NCBI GenBank assembly: GCA_001312325.1 | Contig: BBDJ01000030.1 | Span: forward strand, 1-62,577 | Direction of reading: 5' to 3' | Source of the DNA: Lysinibacillus pakistanensis | GTDB lineage: Bacteria; Bacillota; Bacilli; Bacillales_A; Planococcaceae | Length of the DNA stretch: 62,577 nucleotides | Program-made: the position numbers and the translations under genes | Part shown: positions 9,302 to 18,774 of the stretch, in pieces | Position numbering within the stretch: the stretch's first letter is position 1 | How the letters are laid out: every line of letters begins with the position of its first letter | The notes under the pieces: generated by a model | Databases searched by the model: none | What the model was told of the DNA's origin: nothing | The model's input: the letters and a program-made list of their open reading frames with translations, nothing else

Positions 9302-9850
9302 TTAAATAAGATGATGAGCTTCATCCTTTAAAATGGAATAAATAAATGTATCGTATGCCTCACCGTTTTGGTACATATAGTCTCTGAGAATTCCTTCCTG
9401 TTGAAACCCTATTTTCATAAGCAATTGATTAGAAGCCTCATTTTCTTTAAATACAACAGCTCCTATTCGCGTTAGCCCCATGTCATTAAAGCCATAAGAA
9501 ATTACTTTAGTTACCGCTTCCAATGTATAGCCCTTTCGCCAATAATCTGGATGAATTTCATAGCCAATTTCGGCTCGTTTATGTGTTGGAGACCAAATAT
9601 TGAAACCAACAGTACCGATAATTCCCTTTGTTCCTTTTCGTTCGATGCCCCAACGTATCCCCCTTTTTTTCAGTGAAGTTTTTTTGAAAAAAAGCGTTAT
9701 TAATTTTTCTGCTTGCTTAAATTCTGTAAATGGTTCTTGCCCATAATATCGTGTCACTTCCTTATGAGAAAAACAATGAAAAATGCTTCTTGTATCCTCC
9801 AGTGTCAGCTCACGTAAAATAAGTCTTTCTGTCTCTAAAATGGGAAACAT
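9302..9850 (-). CDS. RimJ/RimL-type GNAT acetyltransferase
   Basis: A 182-residue N-acetyltransferase. It opens with ETERLILREL, typical of the RimJ/RimL group that acetylates protein N-termini or small amines, and carries GYEIHPDYWRKGYTLEAV as the acetyl-CoA pyrophosphate loop (motif A) and the terminal GFQQEGILRDY element. Intact, with GGGAGGGG before the ATG. Substrate unknown. Confidence 0.8.
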   Translation of the reverse strand: MFPILETERLILRELTLEDTRSIFHCFSHKEVTRYYGQEPFTEFKQAEKLITLFFKKTSLKKRGIRWGIERKGTKGIIGTVGFNIWSPTHKRAEIGYEIHPDYWRKGYTLEAVTKVISYGFNDMGLTRIGAVVFKENEASNQLLMKIGFQQEGILRDYMYQNGEAYDTFIYSILKDEAHHLI

Positions 9851-10067
9851 ATAACCCCTCCCTCAATCTATTCTATTCATAGTAATTATTGCTATATAAA
9901 TAAAGTTAAATTATACTATATAAGACTATGCACTCCTACTTCAAGCATATTAAGGTGATAACATGACATCCTATGAACGTATACTAATAATGGTCCCGCC
10001 TTTTCCCTAGCTACTCTAATCTACTCTTTCATTAAAAAGTAGATTTTGCTTGTAGGAGGGCAATAAG

Positions 10068-11241
10068 TTGAAAAAAACATGTAGCACCATCTTTACTATT
10101 AATGATTGTACTTGTGGCATTTCCACAAATTAGTGAGACAATCTATTCTCCATCTCTTCCTGATATTTCGCACGCATTGAATACTTCAAATAGTGCCGTA
10201 CAGCTCACTTTAAGTATTTATTTTATAGGGTTTGCCATAGGTGTATTTTGTTGGGGATGGCTTTCTGATTTTATTGGACGTAGACCGGCAATGTTAGGCG
10301 GTTTAATTTTTTTATGGAATTGGCTGTTTCATGTGTTTTTATGCTGAAACGATATCTTTTCTATTGGTTAGTCGATTTATTCAAGCTTTTGGAGCAGCAA
10401 CAGGCTCCATTATTACGCAAACAATTTTACGGGAAAGTGTTTCTGGTAGTAGAAGACATGCAATGTTTGCACAAATTTCTGCCGTCATTGCCTTTACCCC
10501 TGCAGTGGGACCACTCATTGGTGGCTGGGTCGATCAAGCACTTGGCTTTAGAGCCGTATTCTTTGTTCTCATCGCAATGAGTATGTTGCTTTTTATCTAC
10601 ACCTATTTGAGGCTACCTGAAACAACAGATATCTCAACGAGAAAAAGAATCGCTATTTTTCCAGTTGTAAAGCGCATTCTTTCATCTCCTAAAGTTCTTG
10701 TTTTTGGCTTGTTGATTGGTGGCATAAATGGTTTGTTATTCAGTTACTATGCTGAGGCACCTTTTATTTTTATTGAGCACTTTCATATATCTCCAGGTCT
10801 CTATGGATTTCTTGGCATCTTTGTGGCACTTGCCTCTATTATTGGAGCAATGATTTCTAAAAGACTCGTCATCAATTTTAAGCCTGAAAAAGTAATCCAT
10901 TTGGGCTGCTATGTGATGATTGCTGGCGCTTTTTACAATTAATTGTTAGTATATTACCATTATCTAGCCATGTACTATTTTGTAGCATAATAGGTACTAT
11001 ATTTATTATGTTATTAGGGGCAGGTATTGCTTTGCCCAATTGCTTAAGCTTAGCTCTTGTCAGCTTTCAAGATGTGATTGGTACAGCAGGTGCTATTTTC
11101 AGCTTAGGCTATTACCTGCTGGTGAGTCTTATAACTTCTGGCATGAGCCTCTTGCATAATGGCTCTTTACTCACAATGCCTCTATATTTCATGATTTTAA
11201 CAATGATTATGTTAATCTTCGGAAGAAAATTTATAGTTTAA
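10068..11241 (+). CDS. Bcr/CflA-family multidrug efflux transporter (MFS)
   Basis: Proton-driven drug exporter of the 12-helix MFS type. After repair of shifts at the A-run near 10071, the T-run near 10308 and near 10940, the protein is about 390 residues, the family norm. The N-terminus has PQISETIYSPSLPDI as in Bcr/CflA, the MFS signature between helices 2 and 3 is GWLSDFIGRRP, and PAVGPLIGGW marks helix 5. The start is a TTG six bases after TAGGAGGG. Monocistronic. Confidence 0.8.
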
Positions 11242-11282
11242 ATATAGTAGCGGGCATATTTAAGCATTAGAACTTCCACTAT

Positions 11283-11313
11283 AAGCCACCCTATTTTTTT
11301 TCGGGGTGGCTTT
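11283..11313. terminator. bidirectional hairpin between convergent genes
   Basis: AAGCCACCC and GGGTGGCTT arms flank a loop holding the T-run. It is placed between the efflux gene and a convergent hypothetical gene. Confidence 0.65.
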
Positions 11314-11317
11314 CCTG

Positions 11318-11817
11318 TTATTGAAAATAGTGATCAACAACCTCCTCAGCAGAATGAAAAACAATATTGCTCTGTGTCTTATAAATAAATTTCGGTGACA
11401 TGCAGGCTTTTTCAAGACTTTTGGCTTTCTTTAATTTATCCGTCATCTGCTCGATAATTTCTGAGTAGCCATCAAGATTATTGGATATCTTCGGTATCAT
11501 CGAATCTGTCATATCTAAAACTATGGAAACTTGATCTTCTGCATAATTATTTAAATTTATGAAAAAGCACTCCTCCAAATTCTTCGAATGCTTATCAACA
11601 TTGATAACAGCCTCTTGATAATTGGCAATAAATCCTGTGGATGTCTTAGTAATGGTAAAGCCTTGTTCTGTTAATTTTTTTTATCCATAGCATCTAACAA
11701 TTTATTAACTTCCTCGTCCATTTTAGGCGTTACCGTTGATTGTATTAAATCATCACAATTCTGATAAATAGTATCAATCTCTGCTTGCTTTTCAACAAGT
11801 AATTTAAAATTCGACAT
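11318..11817 (-). CDS. helical hypothetical protein, about 166 residues
   Basis: One shift in an A-run near 11680 joins two halves. The restored protein is almost entirely alpha-helical and acidic, with long Leu/Ile-spaced helices (DGYSEIIEQMTDKLKKAKSL) that suggest a coiled coil. No signal peptide. The ATG at 11817 has a modest GGGAGA site. I do not recognise the family. Confidence 0.6.
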
Positions 11818-11912
11818 CGAATACACACGAAATCTCCCTTTTTTATAAGTTTGACATTTGGGAGTGTTTTTTTAGTCATCTTTCAGCTATATATTTTTAT
11901 AGCTCTTATGTA

Positions 11913-12401
11913 TTAGAGCGTATTACAATGCCAATTCAGTAAAATGTTACATATAGCATTATAATCATTCAAATTTCCTTTAAATCTTTTTTTCAAATAA
12001 TAATGCTTAAATTCTCTACCTACATTATCTATACAACCATACACTTGATAACCATTCTTTTTATAAAACTCTAGGGCTTGAAAACTTAAAGTATCTACTT
12101 TAATGAAATCACAATCTTTTTCTATTGCAATGTTTTCAAGCTCTAATAATAATTTAGTACCGTAACCCGATTTCCTTACTCCACTATCTATTATAAAAGT
12201 ATGAATTTCCAATCAATTCCAACATATCTCACTAAGAATCCCACCTCGAACATTTCCATTATCATCCTTAAGAAATAGACAGATTTCTTCATACCTTCCT
12301 CGCAAATCTTGTGGAAAATGTTTTAAATTAAACCTGTAAAGTTCGTCGTTAATATATTGCTTATCCTGAATATTTAATTCTTTAGTAATACGAAGTGACA
12401 T
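11913..12401 (-). CDS. GNAT acetyltransferase with an internal TGA
   Basis: Two halves in the same frame are separated by a single TGA at about 12213-12215. The sequence around it reads ICWN-stop-LEIHTF, where GNAT proteins normally have a Trp, so the codon was probably TGG. The second half has the acetyl-CoA loop VRKSGYGTKLL and the GNAT tail FYKKNGYQVYG. Unlike other broken genes here, this is a substitution-type stop outside a homopolymer, so it may be a real nonsense mutation. Confidence 0.65.
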
Positions 12402-12448
12402 TGTACATTCCTCCTATTTGTAATTGATCCTGATATTAAAAAATAAGC

Positions 12449-12471
12449 CAATGTGATAAAGAATCACATTG
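12449..12471. other. short perfect hairpin
   Basis: CAATGTGAT (12449-12457) pairs with ATCACATTG (12463-12471). It lies downstream of the acetyltransferase gene ending at 12559 on the minus strand but has no clear U-run. Possible weak terminator. Confidence 0.4.
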
Positions 12472-12558
12472 ACTCAATATTATCTATTATTCATCTAATT
12501 CTTTTAATACGATATTTAAATACCCTTCATATACCTTATGAATCAGTGACAATTTGTG

Positions 12559-13005
12559 TTAATCAAGTAATTTCACCATTGTATAATAACTACTACCAGG
12601 CGGATAATCTTTAATTTCTCCAACAACCTGATAGCCTCTCTGCTCATAAAATGTACGTGCTTGAAACTCATATGTAGTTAACAATGCTCTTGTTGAACCC
12701 ATTTCCTTGGCTGTTTTTTTTCTGCTGTGTCTAATAACTGTCCACCGATGCCTTTTCCACGGTAATCTTTACTAAACCAAAACTTATTAATTTCAACCCA
12801 TCCCCAATAAACCTCCGCCGTGATGCCGCCAATCCATTGTTGCTCATTATCAGTGACGATGAGATTTAAGGGACGTATCGAACCCTTTTGTCTGCTTTCC
12901 TGATGGTATAGTGAATGTTCATTATTATAGTCACGAATTTTAGCATTTAAAAAAATTAGTGAAATCATCGTGCTTCTCTTGTAAAATTTCAACCTGATAG
13001 TCCAT
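12559..13005 (-). CDS. GNAT acetyltransferase
   Basis: Repairing T-runs near 12950 and 12715 gives about 148 residues. The acetyl-CoA loop is FSKDYRGKGIGGQLL, preceded by VEINKFWF and followed by the TFYEQRGYQVVG element. The ATG at 13005 has GAAAGGAGAAATTAG before it and lies 14 bases after the MazG-like gene, so the two are probably co-transcribed. An in-frame stretch of about 22 codons continues beyond the stop to 12489 without its own start. Confidence 0.75.
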
Positions 13006-13018
13006 CTAATTTCTCCTT

Positions 13019-13336
13019 TCAGTCCTGGTAACGCTTCATTAGCTTATCTTGATGAGCGTTGAAAATTTCTTCTAAGGAAATATCATACTTATTAGCGATT
13101 ACAATAATATTTCCTAAAACATCTCCAAGCTCCTCTATTAACTCTTGCTTATTTTCTTCATATGATTGAACCTTTTCGTCTGGTCTGTCTCTGCCAATTT
13201 CTAAAGCTCGAATAGCTCTTGCCACTTCTCCGGTTTCTTCAGCAAGAAAACCAATGCGAGTAAAAATATTCAATTCAGACCATCCACGCGTATCATAGTA
13301 TTCCTTTATCCATTGCTGGAATTCATTTATTTCCAT
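13019..13336 (-). CDS. MazG-like nucleotide pyrophosphohydrolase
   Basis: A 105-residue all-helical enzyme of the MazG superfamily, which hydrolyses nucleoside triphosphates to monophosphate and pyrophosphate. The Mg-binding pattern EExxE...ExxD is visible as EETGEVARA followed by EELGDVLGNIIVIA. Intact. It leads a two-gene unit with the acetyltransferase; a house-cleaning role is inferred from the family. Confidence 0.8.
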   Translation of the reverse strand: MEINEFQQWIKEYYDTRGWSELNIFTRIGFLAEETGEVARAIRALEIGRDRPDEKVQSYEENKQELIEELGDVLGNIIVIANKYDISLEEIFNAHQDKLMKRYQD

Positions 13337-13510
13337 TTTTCAGTCCTCCATTTCATTCCTCTCAAAATTAAATTATACTATAATACGAAACTTCTATCAG
13401 TGGACATTTTTATCACTGATTGGTGTGTGAAATCGAGAGATACAGGTAGATTTTAAAGATATTCCCTGTTAATCGGAGGAAACAATCAATTTGATTTGGA
13501 GGAGCTAGAT

Positions 13511-14086
13511 ATGAATAGTATTGCAGTATTTTGTGGATCAAGCATTGGAGCTTCAGAGGCCTATCGTGAAGGGGCTATTCAACTTGGCAAGGAATTAGCC
13601 AAGCGACAAATTACTTTAATTTATGGAGGAGCTAGTGTTGGAATCATGGGTACAGTTGCAGATACAGTTCTGCAGGAAGGTGGTAAGGTCATTGGCGTTA
13701 TTCCTACATTACTGGAGGAACGAGAAATCTCACATCAGCATTTAACAGAGCTGATTGTGGTCAATACGATGCATGAACGAAAAAGTAAAATGATGGAGCT
13801 AGCTGATGGCTTTATCGCATTACCTGGTGGCCCTGGTACATTGGAAGAGTTATTCGAAGTATTTACATGGAATCAAATTGGTCTTCATCAAAAGCCATGT
13901 GGCATTTTGAATATCAATCATTATTATGATTTACTCATTTCATTCTTTGACCATATGCAGAATGAGCAATTTTTACAAGCACATAATCGTGATACATTGC
14001 TAGTTGACGACAATATTGCGGCACTCTTAGATAAATGCGCTACCTATGAGCCACCTGCAGTTAAAACATACCAGCTTTCAAAATAA
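13511..14086 (+). CDS. LOG-family phosphoribohydrolase (TIGR00730)
   Basis: A 191-residue Rossmann protein that in characterised members cleaves nucleoside 5'-monophosphates (cytokinin riboside monophosphate in plants). The signature LPGGPGTLEELFEV is near residue 110, with FCGSS at the N-terminus and YGGASVGIMG near residue 40. I chose the ATG at 13511, which has GGAGGAGCTAGAT before it; a GTG-free longer frame begins at 13496. Intact. Confidence 0.85.
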   Translation: MNSIAVFCGSSIGASEAYREGAIQLGKELAKRQITLIYGGASVGIMGTVADTVLQEGGKVIGVIPTLLEEREISHQHLTELIVVNTMHERKSKMMELADGFIALPGGPGTLEELFEVFTWNQIGLHQKPCGILNINHYYDLLISFFDHMQNEQFLQAHNRDTLLVDDNIAALLDKCATYEPPAVKTYQLSK

Positions 14087-14093
14087 AACTATT

Positions 14094-14125
14094 ACTGCAT
14101 GGTATTATTTTTTTTACCATGCAGT
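14094..14125. terminator. hairpin after LOG gene
   Basis: ACTGCATGGTA (14094-14104) pairs perfectly with TACCATGCAGT (14115-14125), with the T-run inside the loop. Confidence 0.5.
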
Positions 14126-14190
14126 TCACCCATTAAAAAGTCAGCATAAGTATTTCCCCGTATCACTCATTTACTACATAATCCTTTATC

Positions 14191-14379
14191 CTATACTTCT
14201 TTACGATTTTTCACAGCTACTACTGCAATAATAACCATGATTAGCTTCACCACCAATATAATTATGTAAATGCTAAACGATATAATGGCTGGCAATAATA
14301 CTAGCCACCAAGACCAAGAAATAACATCTGTAAGCTTTAATACTATAAAAACAACTGTTAAGACTTCTGCAATTCCCAC
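14191..14379 (-). CDS. small Fragile-X-F-type transmembrane protein
   Basis: About 62 residues and two membrane helices. The centre VVFIVLKLTDVISWSWWLVL matches small bacterial/phage proteins named 'transmembrane Fragile-X-F protein'. The GTG used here follows GGTGGGGAC. If one A is removed near 14415, the frame extends up to an ATG near 14440, adding about 20 residues including SIGGDVV; the true start is unresolved. Role unknown. Confidence 0.55.
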   Translation of the reverse strand: MGIAEVLTVVFIVLKLTDVISWSWWLVLLPAIISFSIYIIILVVKLIMVIIAVVAVKNRKEV

Positions 14380-14492
14380 AACGTCCCCACCAATCGACTT
14401 TAAATTTTTCTCTACTAAAGAAAACTACCATTAGTATTACTATAATACAACGATTAAAACATACCTTACTATGTAAACTTTTTGAAAAATAC

Positions 14493-14519
14493 GGAACCTT
14501 TCTGCTGGTAAATCGTATA
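14493..14519 (+). promoter_or_regulatory. ECF-sigma-type promoter of first repeat protein
   Basis: GGAACCTTT at -35 and CGTATA at -10 are separated so that AAC is 16 bases from CGT, the spacing used by Bacillus SigM/SigW/SigX-class factors. It lies 44 bases before the start codon. The paralogous gene at 16314 has the same kind of element. Confidence 0.5.
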
Positions 14520-14562
14520 GATATTGGAAACACAATTTCAGTCATAAAGGAGACAACCAAAG

Positions 14563-15721
14563 ATGAAAAAAACCGTTTAAAAAAAACTTGGATGATGGCT
14601 TCAGCATTAACATTAGGATTAGCTGTTTTGACACCACTTCAGGCAGGAGCTACTTCCGTGCAAACACCCAACAATGCTACAGTTCAAATGGAACAGCAAA
14701 TTACTGGGACAATTACAGATAATTACGGAGATGGGATCAATCTTAAAGGAAAAGACGGGAAAAATTACTTTATTAGCTTCTATAAATTTTCTAAGGAACA
14801 ATTAGAAAAATTAAATTTAACAGAGGGACAGGAAATCTCTGTGGAAGGATCCATTGTTAACAGTTATTCTGATTTCTACACATTTGAAGTTTATAAAAGA
14901 GATCTACCAAAAGAAGTAACATCTGAGGAACTAGCAAAATTAGAAAAGTTATTTAATGAGATTAAAAGACTTGAAAAAGAAGCTAGTGTGCTTGAAGATA
15001 CCTCTATAGAAGCGGCAGAAAAGAAATACGATGAGATTGCTAAAATCTATGAGGATATGTATAAAATCACAAAGCCTTACATCTTAGCTAGCTGGGAGCC
15101 TCAATCCTTTGATGAGTATTTACAAGATTTTGGATTTAGTGAAAATAATATCGTCATTGATGCCGAGGACAAAAAAAACAGCTTAAGGTAATTTATGAGG
15201 AATGGGTGAAACTTGCAAAAGCTGGTATTGAAGAAGACAAGGCAGATGAAAAATTTGAAGCTTTTTATACAATTCTTCAACCTTATTTAGATAAACTTTA
15301 TCCGCCACAAACATTCGAAGAATATATGGCAGACACGGAATTATCTATTCCTGCCGAAACGTTAGCCAAGCTAAAAACAATCTATGACGATGCTCAAAGG
15401 GCAGAAAAAGATAAAAATGATGAACTTTCTGAAAAGCTATGGACTGAATTTTATAGTATGATGGATGATTTCTATACACCCCAAACATTTGAAGAGTACA
15501 TGGCTGACTTTGCTTTCGAAGTGAGTGAGGCTGATAAAAAGCAATTAAAAGCGCTTTATGAGGAAATCTTAGCTTTAGATAAAAAAGTAGAGCAAGAAAA
15601 AATTGATGCAAAATGGGACGCTTTTTATACTATTTTAGATCCGTATTTTAAAGCAAACAAAGAAATTCTAATTTCTGCTTCTAAGCTAACACTTAACGGT
15701 CAGGTTTACCTTCCTCAATAA
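14563..15721 (+). CDS. secreted helical-repeat protein, copy 1
   Basis: Exported protein of about 385 residues after repair of A-runs at 14566, 14580 and 15175. A signal peptide (KTWMMASALTLGLAVLTPL, cleavage near QAGA) is followed by a small beta-rich domain like an OB fold (residues about 40-115: GTITDNYGDGINLKGKDG...). After that come about three tandem helical repeats of 65-75 residues, each with a PY(L/F)...P.(T/S)F.EYMAD core and a K.L..IYE..  helix. The ATG follows AAAGGAGACAACCAAAG. A paralog lies 0.6 kb downstream. Function unknown; calcium-independent cell-wall or envelope-stress role is only a guess from the promoter type. Confidence 0.75.
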
Positions 15722-15786
15722 TTGAAAATCACCTTAACGTTTCTTTCGAATTGTGGGTTTTTCTAATCTGGTAGTGTTATGTTCCT

Positions 15787-16110
15787 GTGGGAAAGGGAGT
15801 GAGTTGCATTAATAAATTTCGAGTAAGAAGATGGCTAAACTTACATGCTGAAAATGATATCATCGTAACGAGTAAGCATTATAAAAGATTAGGCGAAATA
15901 GGGTTAATAAAAATAATTATTATGGGGTCTTATAAAGGAAAAAAAATATCCTTTGATCCTGAATTGTTTGAAATACTCCCCTCCTTCCCTTCAGTCGATG
16001 CTAAATCATTGGCCAAATTAGCTCAGGACTTTACAGAAATGCTAAGAGATAATTATGAAAGAGGAAATAAAAAAAACCAACACATTATATTTAAAATACA
16101 GGTATTTTAA
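15787..16110 (+). CDS. hypothetical protein between the two paralogs
   Basis: About 107 residues, basic at the N-terminus (KFRVRRWLNLH) with a hydrophobic patch IGLIKIIIMG and a helical second half. The start is unclear: GGGAAAGGGAGTG precedes a possible TTG, but the frame opens at 15787. No recognised family. The strong terminator at 16118 closes it. Confidence 0.4.
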   Translation: MGKGVSCINKFRVRRWLNLHAENDIIVTSKHYKRLGEIGLIKIIIMGSYKGKKISFDPELFEILPSFPSVDAKSLAKLAQDFTEMLRDNYERGNKKNQHIIFKIQVF

Positions 16111-16117
16111 AAAAATT

Positions 16118-16154
16118 CCTAGCTATTTGTTTTCACAAATAGCTAGGTTTTTTT
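16118..16154 (+). terminator. strong intrinsic terminator
   Basis: CCTAGCTATTTGT (16118-16130) pairs with ACAAATAGCTAGG (16135-16147), a 13-bp perfect stem with a 4-base loop, followed by seven Ts. Confidence 0.9.
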
Positions 16155-16245
16155 CTTTTCCCCTGTAAATTTTCTTCACCCCTGTTTGATTCATTTCCAT
16201 AAAAAAAGCTTTCGGGAAAGTGTTTCCTAATTTTTTTTCACAAGA

Positions 16246-16274
16246 TAAAACTTTTTGTAATGGAAATACGTCTA
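16246..16274 (+). promoter_or_regulatory. ECF-sigma-type promoter of second repeat protein
   Basis: TAAAACTTTTT followed by CGTCTA, with AAC 17 bases from CGT. It sits 40 bases before the paralog's start, in the same relative position as the element before copy 1. Confidence 0.5.
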
Positions 16275-16313
16275 ATAATTGGTAACACCAGTTGAATAAA
16301 AGGAGACATATTG

Positions 16314-17430
16314 ATGAGAAAACCACTTAGAAAAACTTGGATGATTGCTTCTGCACTGACATTAGGAATGGCTGTTTTTACACCCCTTCAAGCTGGAGCA
16401 GCCTCACAGGAAACAACAAAAGATGTGACAATCCAAATCGAACAACAAATTAAGGGAACTATTAAAAATATTGTAGGAGACGGGATCAATGTAAAAGGCA
16501 AAGACGGTAAAAACTACTTTATTGGTTTTCACAAATTTTCTGATGAGCAAATTGAAAAAATGAACTTAGTCGAGGGACAGGAAATTACTGTAGAAGGAAG
16601 TGTATTAAAGGATTATGCTGAATTCTACACATTTGATGTGTATAAAAAAAGAATTGCCTAAAGAGATACCAACTGAAGATCTAAAGAAATTAGAAAGCAT
16701 GTTTACTGCAATCAAAAAAATTAGAAAAAGAAGAAAAGTATGATGAAGTAGAAAAGATGTATGCTGCAATGGATAAAATCACAAAGCCTTATGTATTAGC
16801 CAGTTGGCAGCCAATATCCTTTGAGCAATATATAGATGAATATGGATTTAGTGAGAAAAATATTGTGATTAAGGATAGTGAGAAAAAGCAACTAAAAAGC
16901 ATCTATGAAGAGTGGGTAAAGTTTGAGAAAGCAGGTAAAGAAGTCAAAGCTCAAGAAAAGCTTGATGAAATTTATAAAATCTTGCAACCATATTTAGATG
17001 AGCTATATCCACCTACTCCCTTTGATGAGTACATGGCGAGTATGGAATTAGATATCCCTGCTGAAGTTGTCGTAAAACTAAAAACAATTTATGAAAAAGC
17101 TCAAAAGGCAGATAAAGACAACAGTATTGAGCTTTCCGATCAGCTATGGGGAGAATTCTATGAAGTAATCAACCCGTATTTTAAACCAATTCCGTTTGAG
17201 GAGTTTATGGCTGACTTTGATTTTGAAATTCGTGCAGCAGATAAAAAAAACAACTACAATTATTATATGAAGAGGCTATAACTCTTGATAAAGATGGAAA
17301 ACAGGAGCAGTCTGAAGCTAAATGGGATGCTTTATACAAAATACTAGATCCCTACTTCCTAGAAAATAAAGAAATTTTAATCTCTGCTTCTAAGCTTACT
17401 TTTAAAGGCCAAACCTATCTTCCGCAATAG
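16314..17430 (+). CDS. secreted helical-repeat protein, copy 2
   Basis: Paralog of the product of 14563-15721, with the same signal peptide design (RKTWMIASALTLGMAV), OB-like domain (GTIKNIVGDGINVKGKDG) and helical repeats (PYLDELYPP, FDEYMAS, FEEFMADFDF), ending in the same SASKLTF.GQ.YLPQ tail. Repairs are needed at A-runs near 16650, 16720 and 17245. It lacks about ten residues between the OB-like domain and the first repeat relative to copy 1. The ATG at 16314 follows AAAGGAGACATATTG. The duplication includes the promoter region. Confidence 0.75.
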
Positions 17431-17515
17431 ATAAATGAAGTGCTGGGACATAACTAAATGGTTCCTTCATAAAGCCAAATAATCTCTAAATCAACAAAAC
17501 ACGATAAATAGAGAA

Positions 17516-17568
17516 ACCGAACTAGTCCGAAACACTTCATGAGTGTTTCGGACTAGTTCGGTATTTTT
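17516..17568. terminator. 21-bp perfect inverted repeat terminator
   Basis: Arms 17516-17536 and 17542-17562 are perfect complements over 21 bases with a 5-base loop (TCATG), followed by ATTTTTG. It separates the plus-strand repeat-protein gene from the end of the minus-strand siderophore operon and should stop transcription from both sides. The stem is longer than other terminators here. Confidence 0.85.
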
Positions 17569-17614
17569 GTTTGCTGAAACACGTTTGTCTCAGCCTCTTT
17601 TTATTAAAAGCAGA

Positions 17615-18760
17615 CTATTCCTGTGCTAGCCCCATAGCCTGTAGCATCGTTGTAAATTTCGCAGAGATTTCATTATATTCACTATCCTGCTGTGAGCTAT
17701 TGACAATGCCTGCCCCTGCAAATAATGTAATAGCCCTATGATTAATTTCAGCACAACGAATTGTAATTACCCATTCCCCATCACCATTCTGATCCATATA
17801 GCCAACAATTCCCGTATAATAGCCTCTATTAAAGGGCTCCATTTTCTGTATAAACTCTAATGAAGGCTTTTGTGGTGCCCCACAGATGGCCGGTGTAGGA
17901 TGTAATAGCTGTGCTACATCCAATACAGTCGTCATATCATTTTTTTATTTTTCCCTTTATGACAGTGGATAAATGCATCATTGTATCTGTATAAAGAATA
18001 GCTGGTTTTTCATTGCACTCTATTTCTGCTAAATAGGGTTGCAATTTCTCACAAATATAATCCACAACAATTTTATGCTCATGTAAATCTTTTTCTGCAT
18101 GTAGTAGCTCATTCTCTATAGCCTTATCCTTTACCAAATCATAGGTTTTTTTTACGTGAACCAGCCAAAGGATTAATCGTTACAATATTTCCTTCCTTTT
18201 TCACAAGTAGCTCTGGGCTAGCACCAATCAGATTTTGAGCGTTATCCAAGGCAATAGAAAAAAATATAGCCTTGTTTATTTTTGTGTAGTAAATTCGTTA
18301 ACCATGCTGTGATGGGTGGCTCCTCTTGTAAATGAAATTTTAATGATCTTGCAAGCACAACTTTGCTAAATTGTTGCTTACGAATGGAATGTATTGCTTC
18401 TTGAACCATGTCGTTAAATTGAAGTCTGCTAGGTAAATCAATGCTGTTCTCTATTGACAAGGGCTGGTTTGCAGTTTGTAAATCATCGATCAAATTGCCG
18501 TGATGATAATTTACAAAGGTATCTGGAATAATAATCGTTGCTTTACTACGTTGATCAAATGGGATTGCTCCAATAATCATCGGTGCTTTATATTCCATTT
18601 GAAGTGCCCTAATTTCTTCTGTAAGCGTTATTGAAGCATTCATAGCCAATTGAAACCTTGTTTGCTCCCCATTGAATACCAATAATCTTTCAGGCGTCTT
18701 CAAAAAGGTATCATTGTTGCTTAAATGATTAAGGATGTCAGATAACTTAATATTTTCCAT
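17615..18760 (-). CDS. isochorismate synthase (EntC/DhbC type)
   Basis: Converts chorismate to isochorismate, the first step toward salicylate or 2,3-dihydroxybenzoate. Restored length is about 382 residues, as in DhbC/EntC. Diagnostic parts are FSKVVLARS (the general-base Lys region), LHPTPAICG, EPFNRGYYTGIVGYMD, EWVITIRCAE and LFAGAGIV near the C-terminus. Frame repairs fall at A/T runs near 18260, 18145 and 17940. The ATG at 18760 has AAGGTGAAG before it; a GTG nine bases earlier is possible. Last gene of the operon. No isochorismate-pyruvate lyase or DHB dehydrogenase lies in the window, so the next enzyme must be elsewhere or the aryl acid comes another way. Confidence 0.85.
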
Positions 18761-18774
18761 AGTCTTCACCTTAC

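Noticed and set aside
12489..12558. Extra coding segment after the acetyltransferase at 12559
   Set aside because: It is in frame past a TAA but has no start, no ribosome site and only about 22 codons; I kept the TAA as the true end.
14273..14560. Minus-strand 95-residue frame overlapping the Fragile-X-F-type gene
   Set aside because: Composition and the overlap with a recognised membrane protein in another frame and with the ECF-type promoter show it is a shadow.
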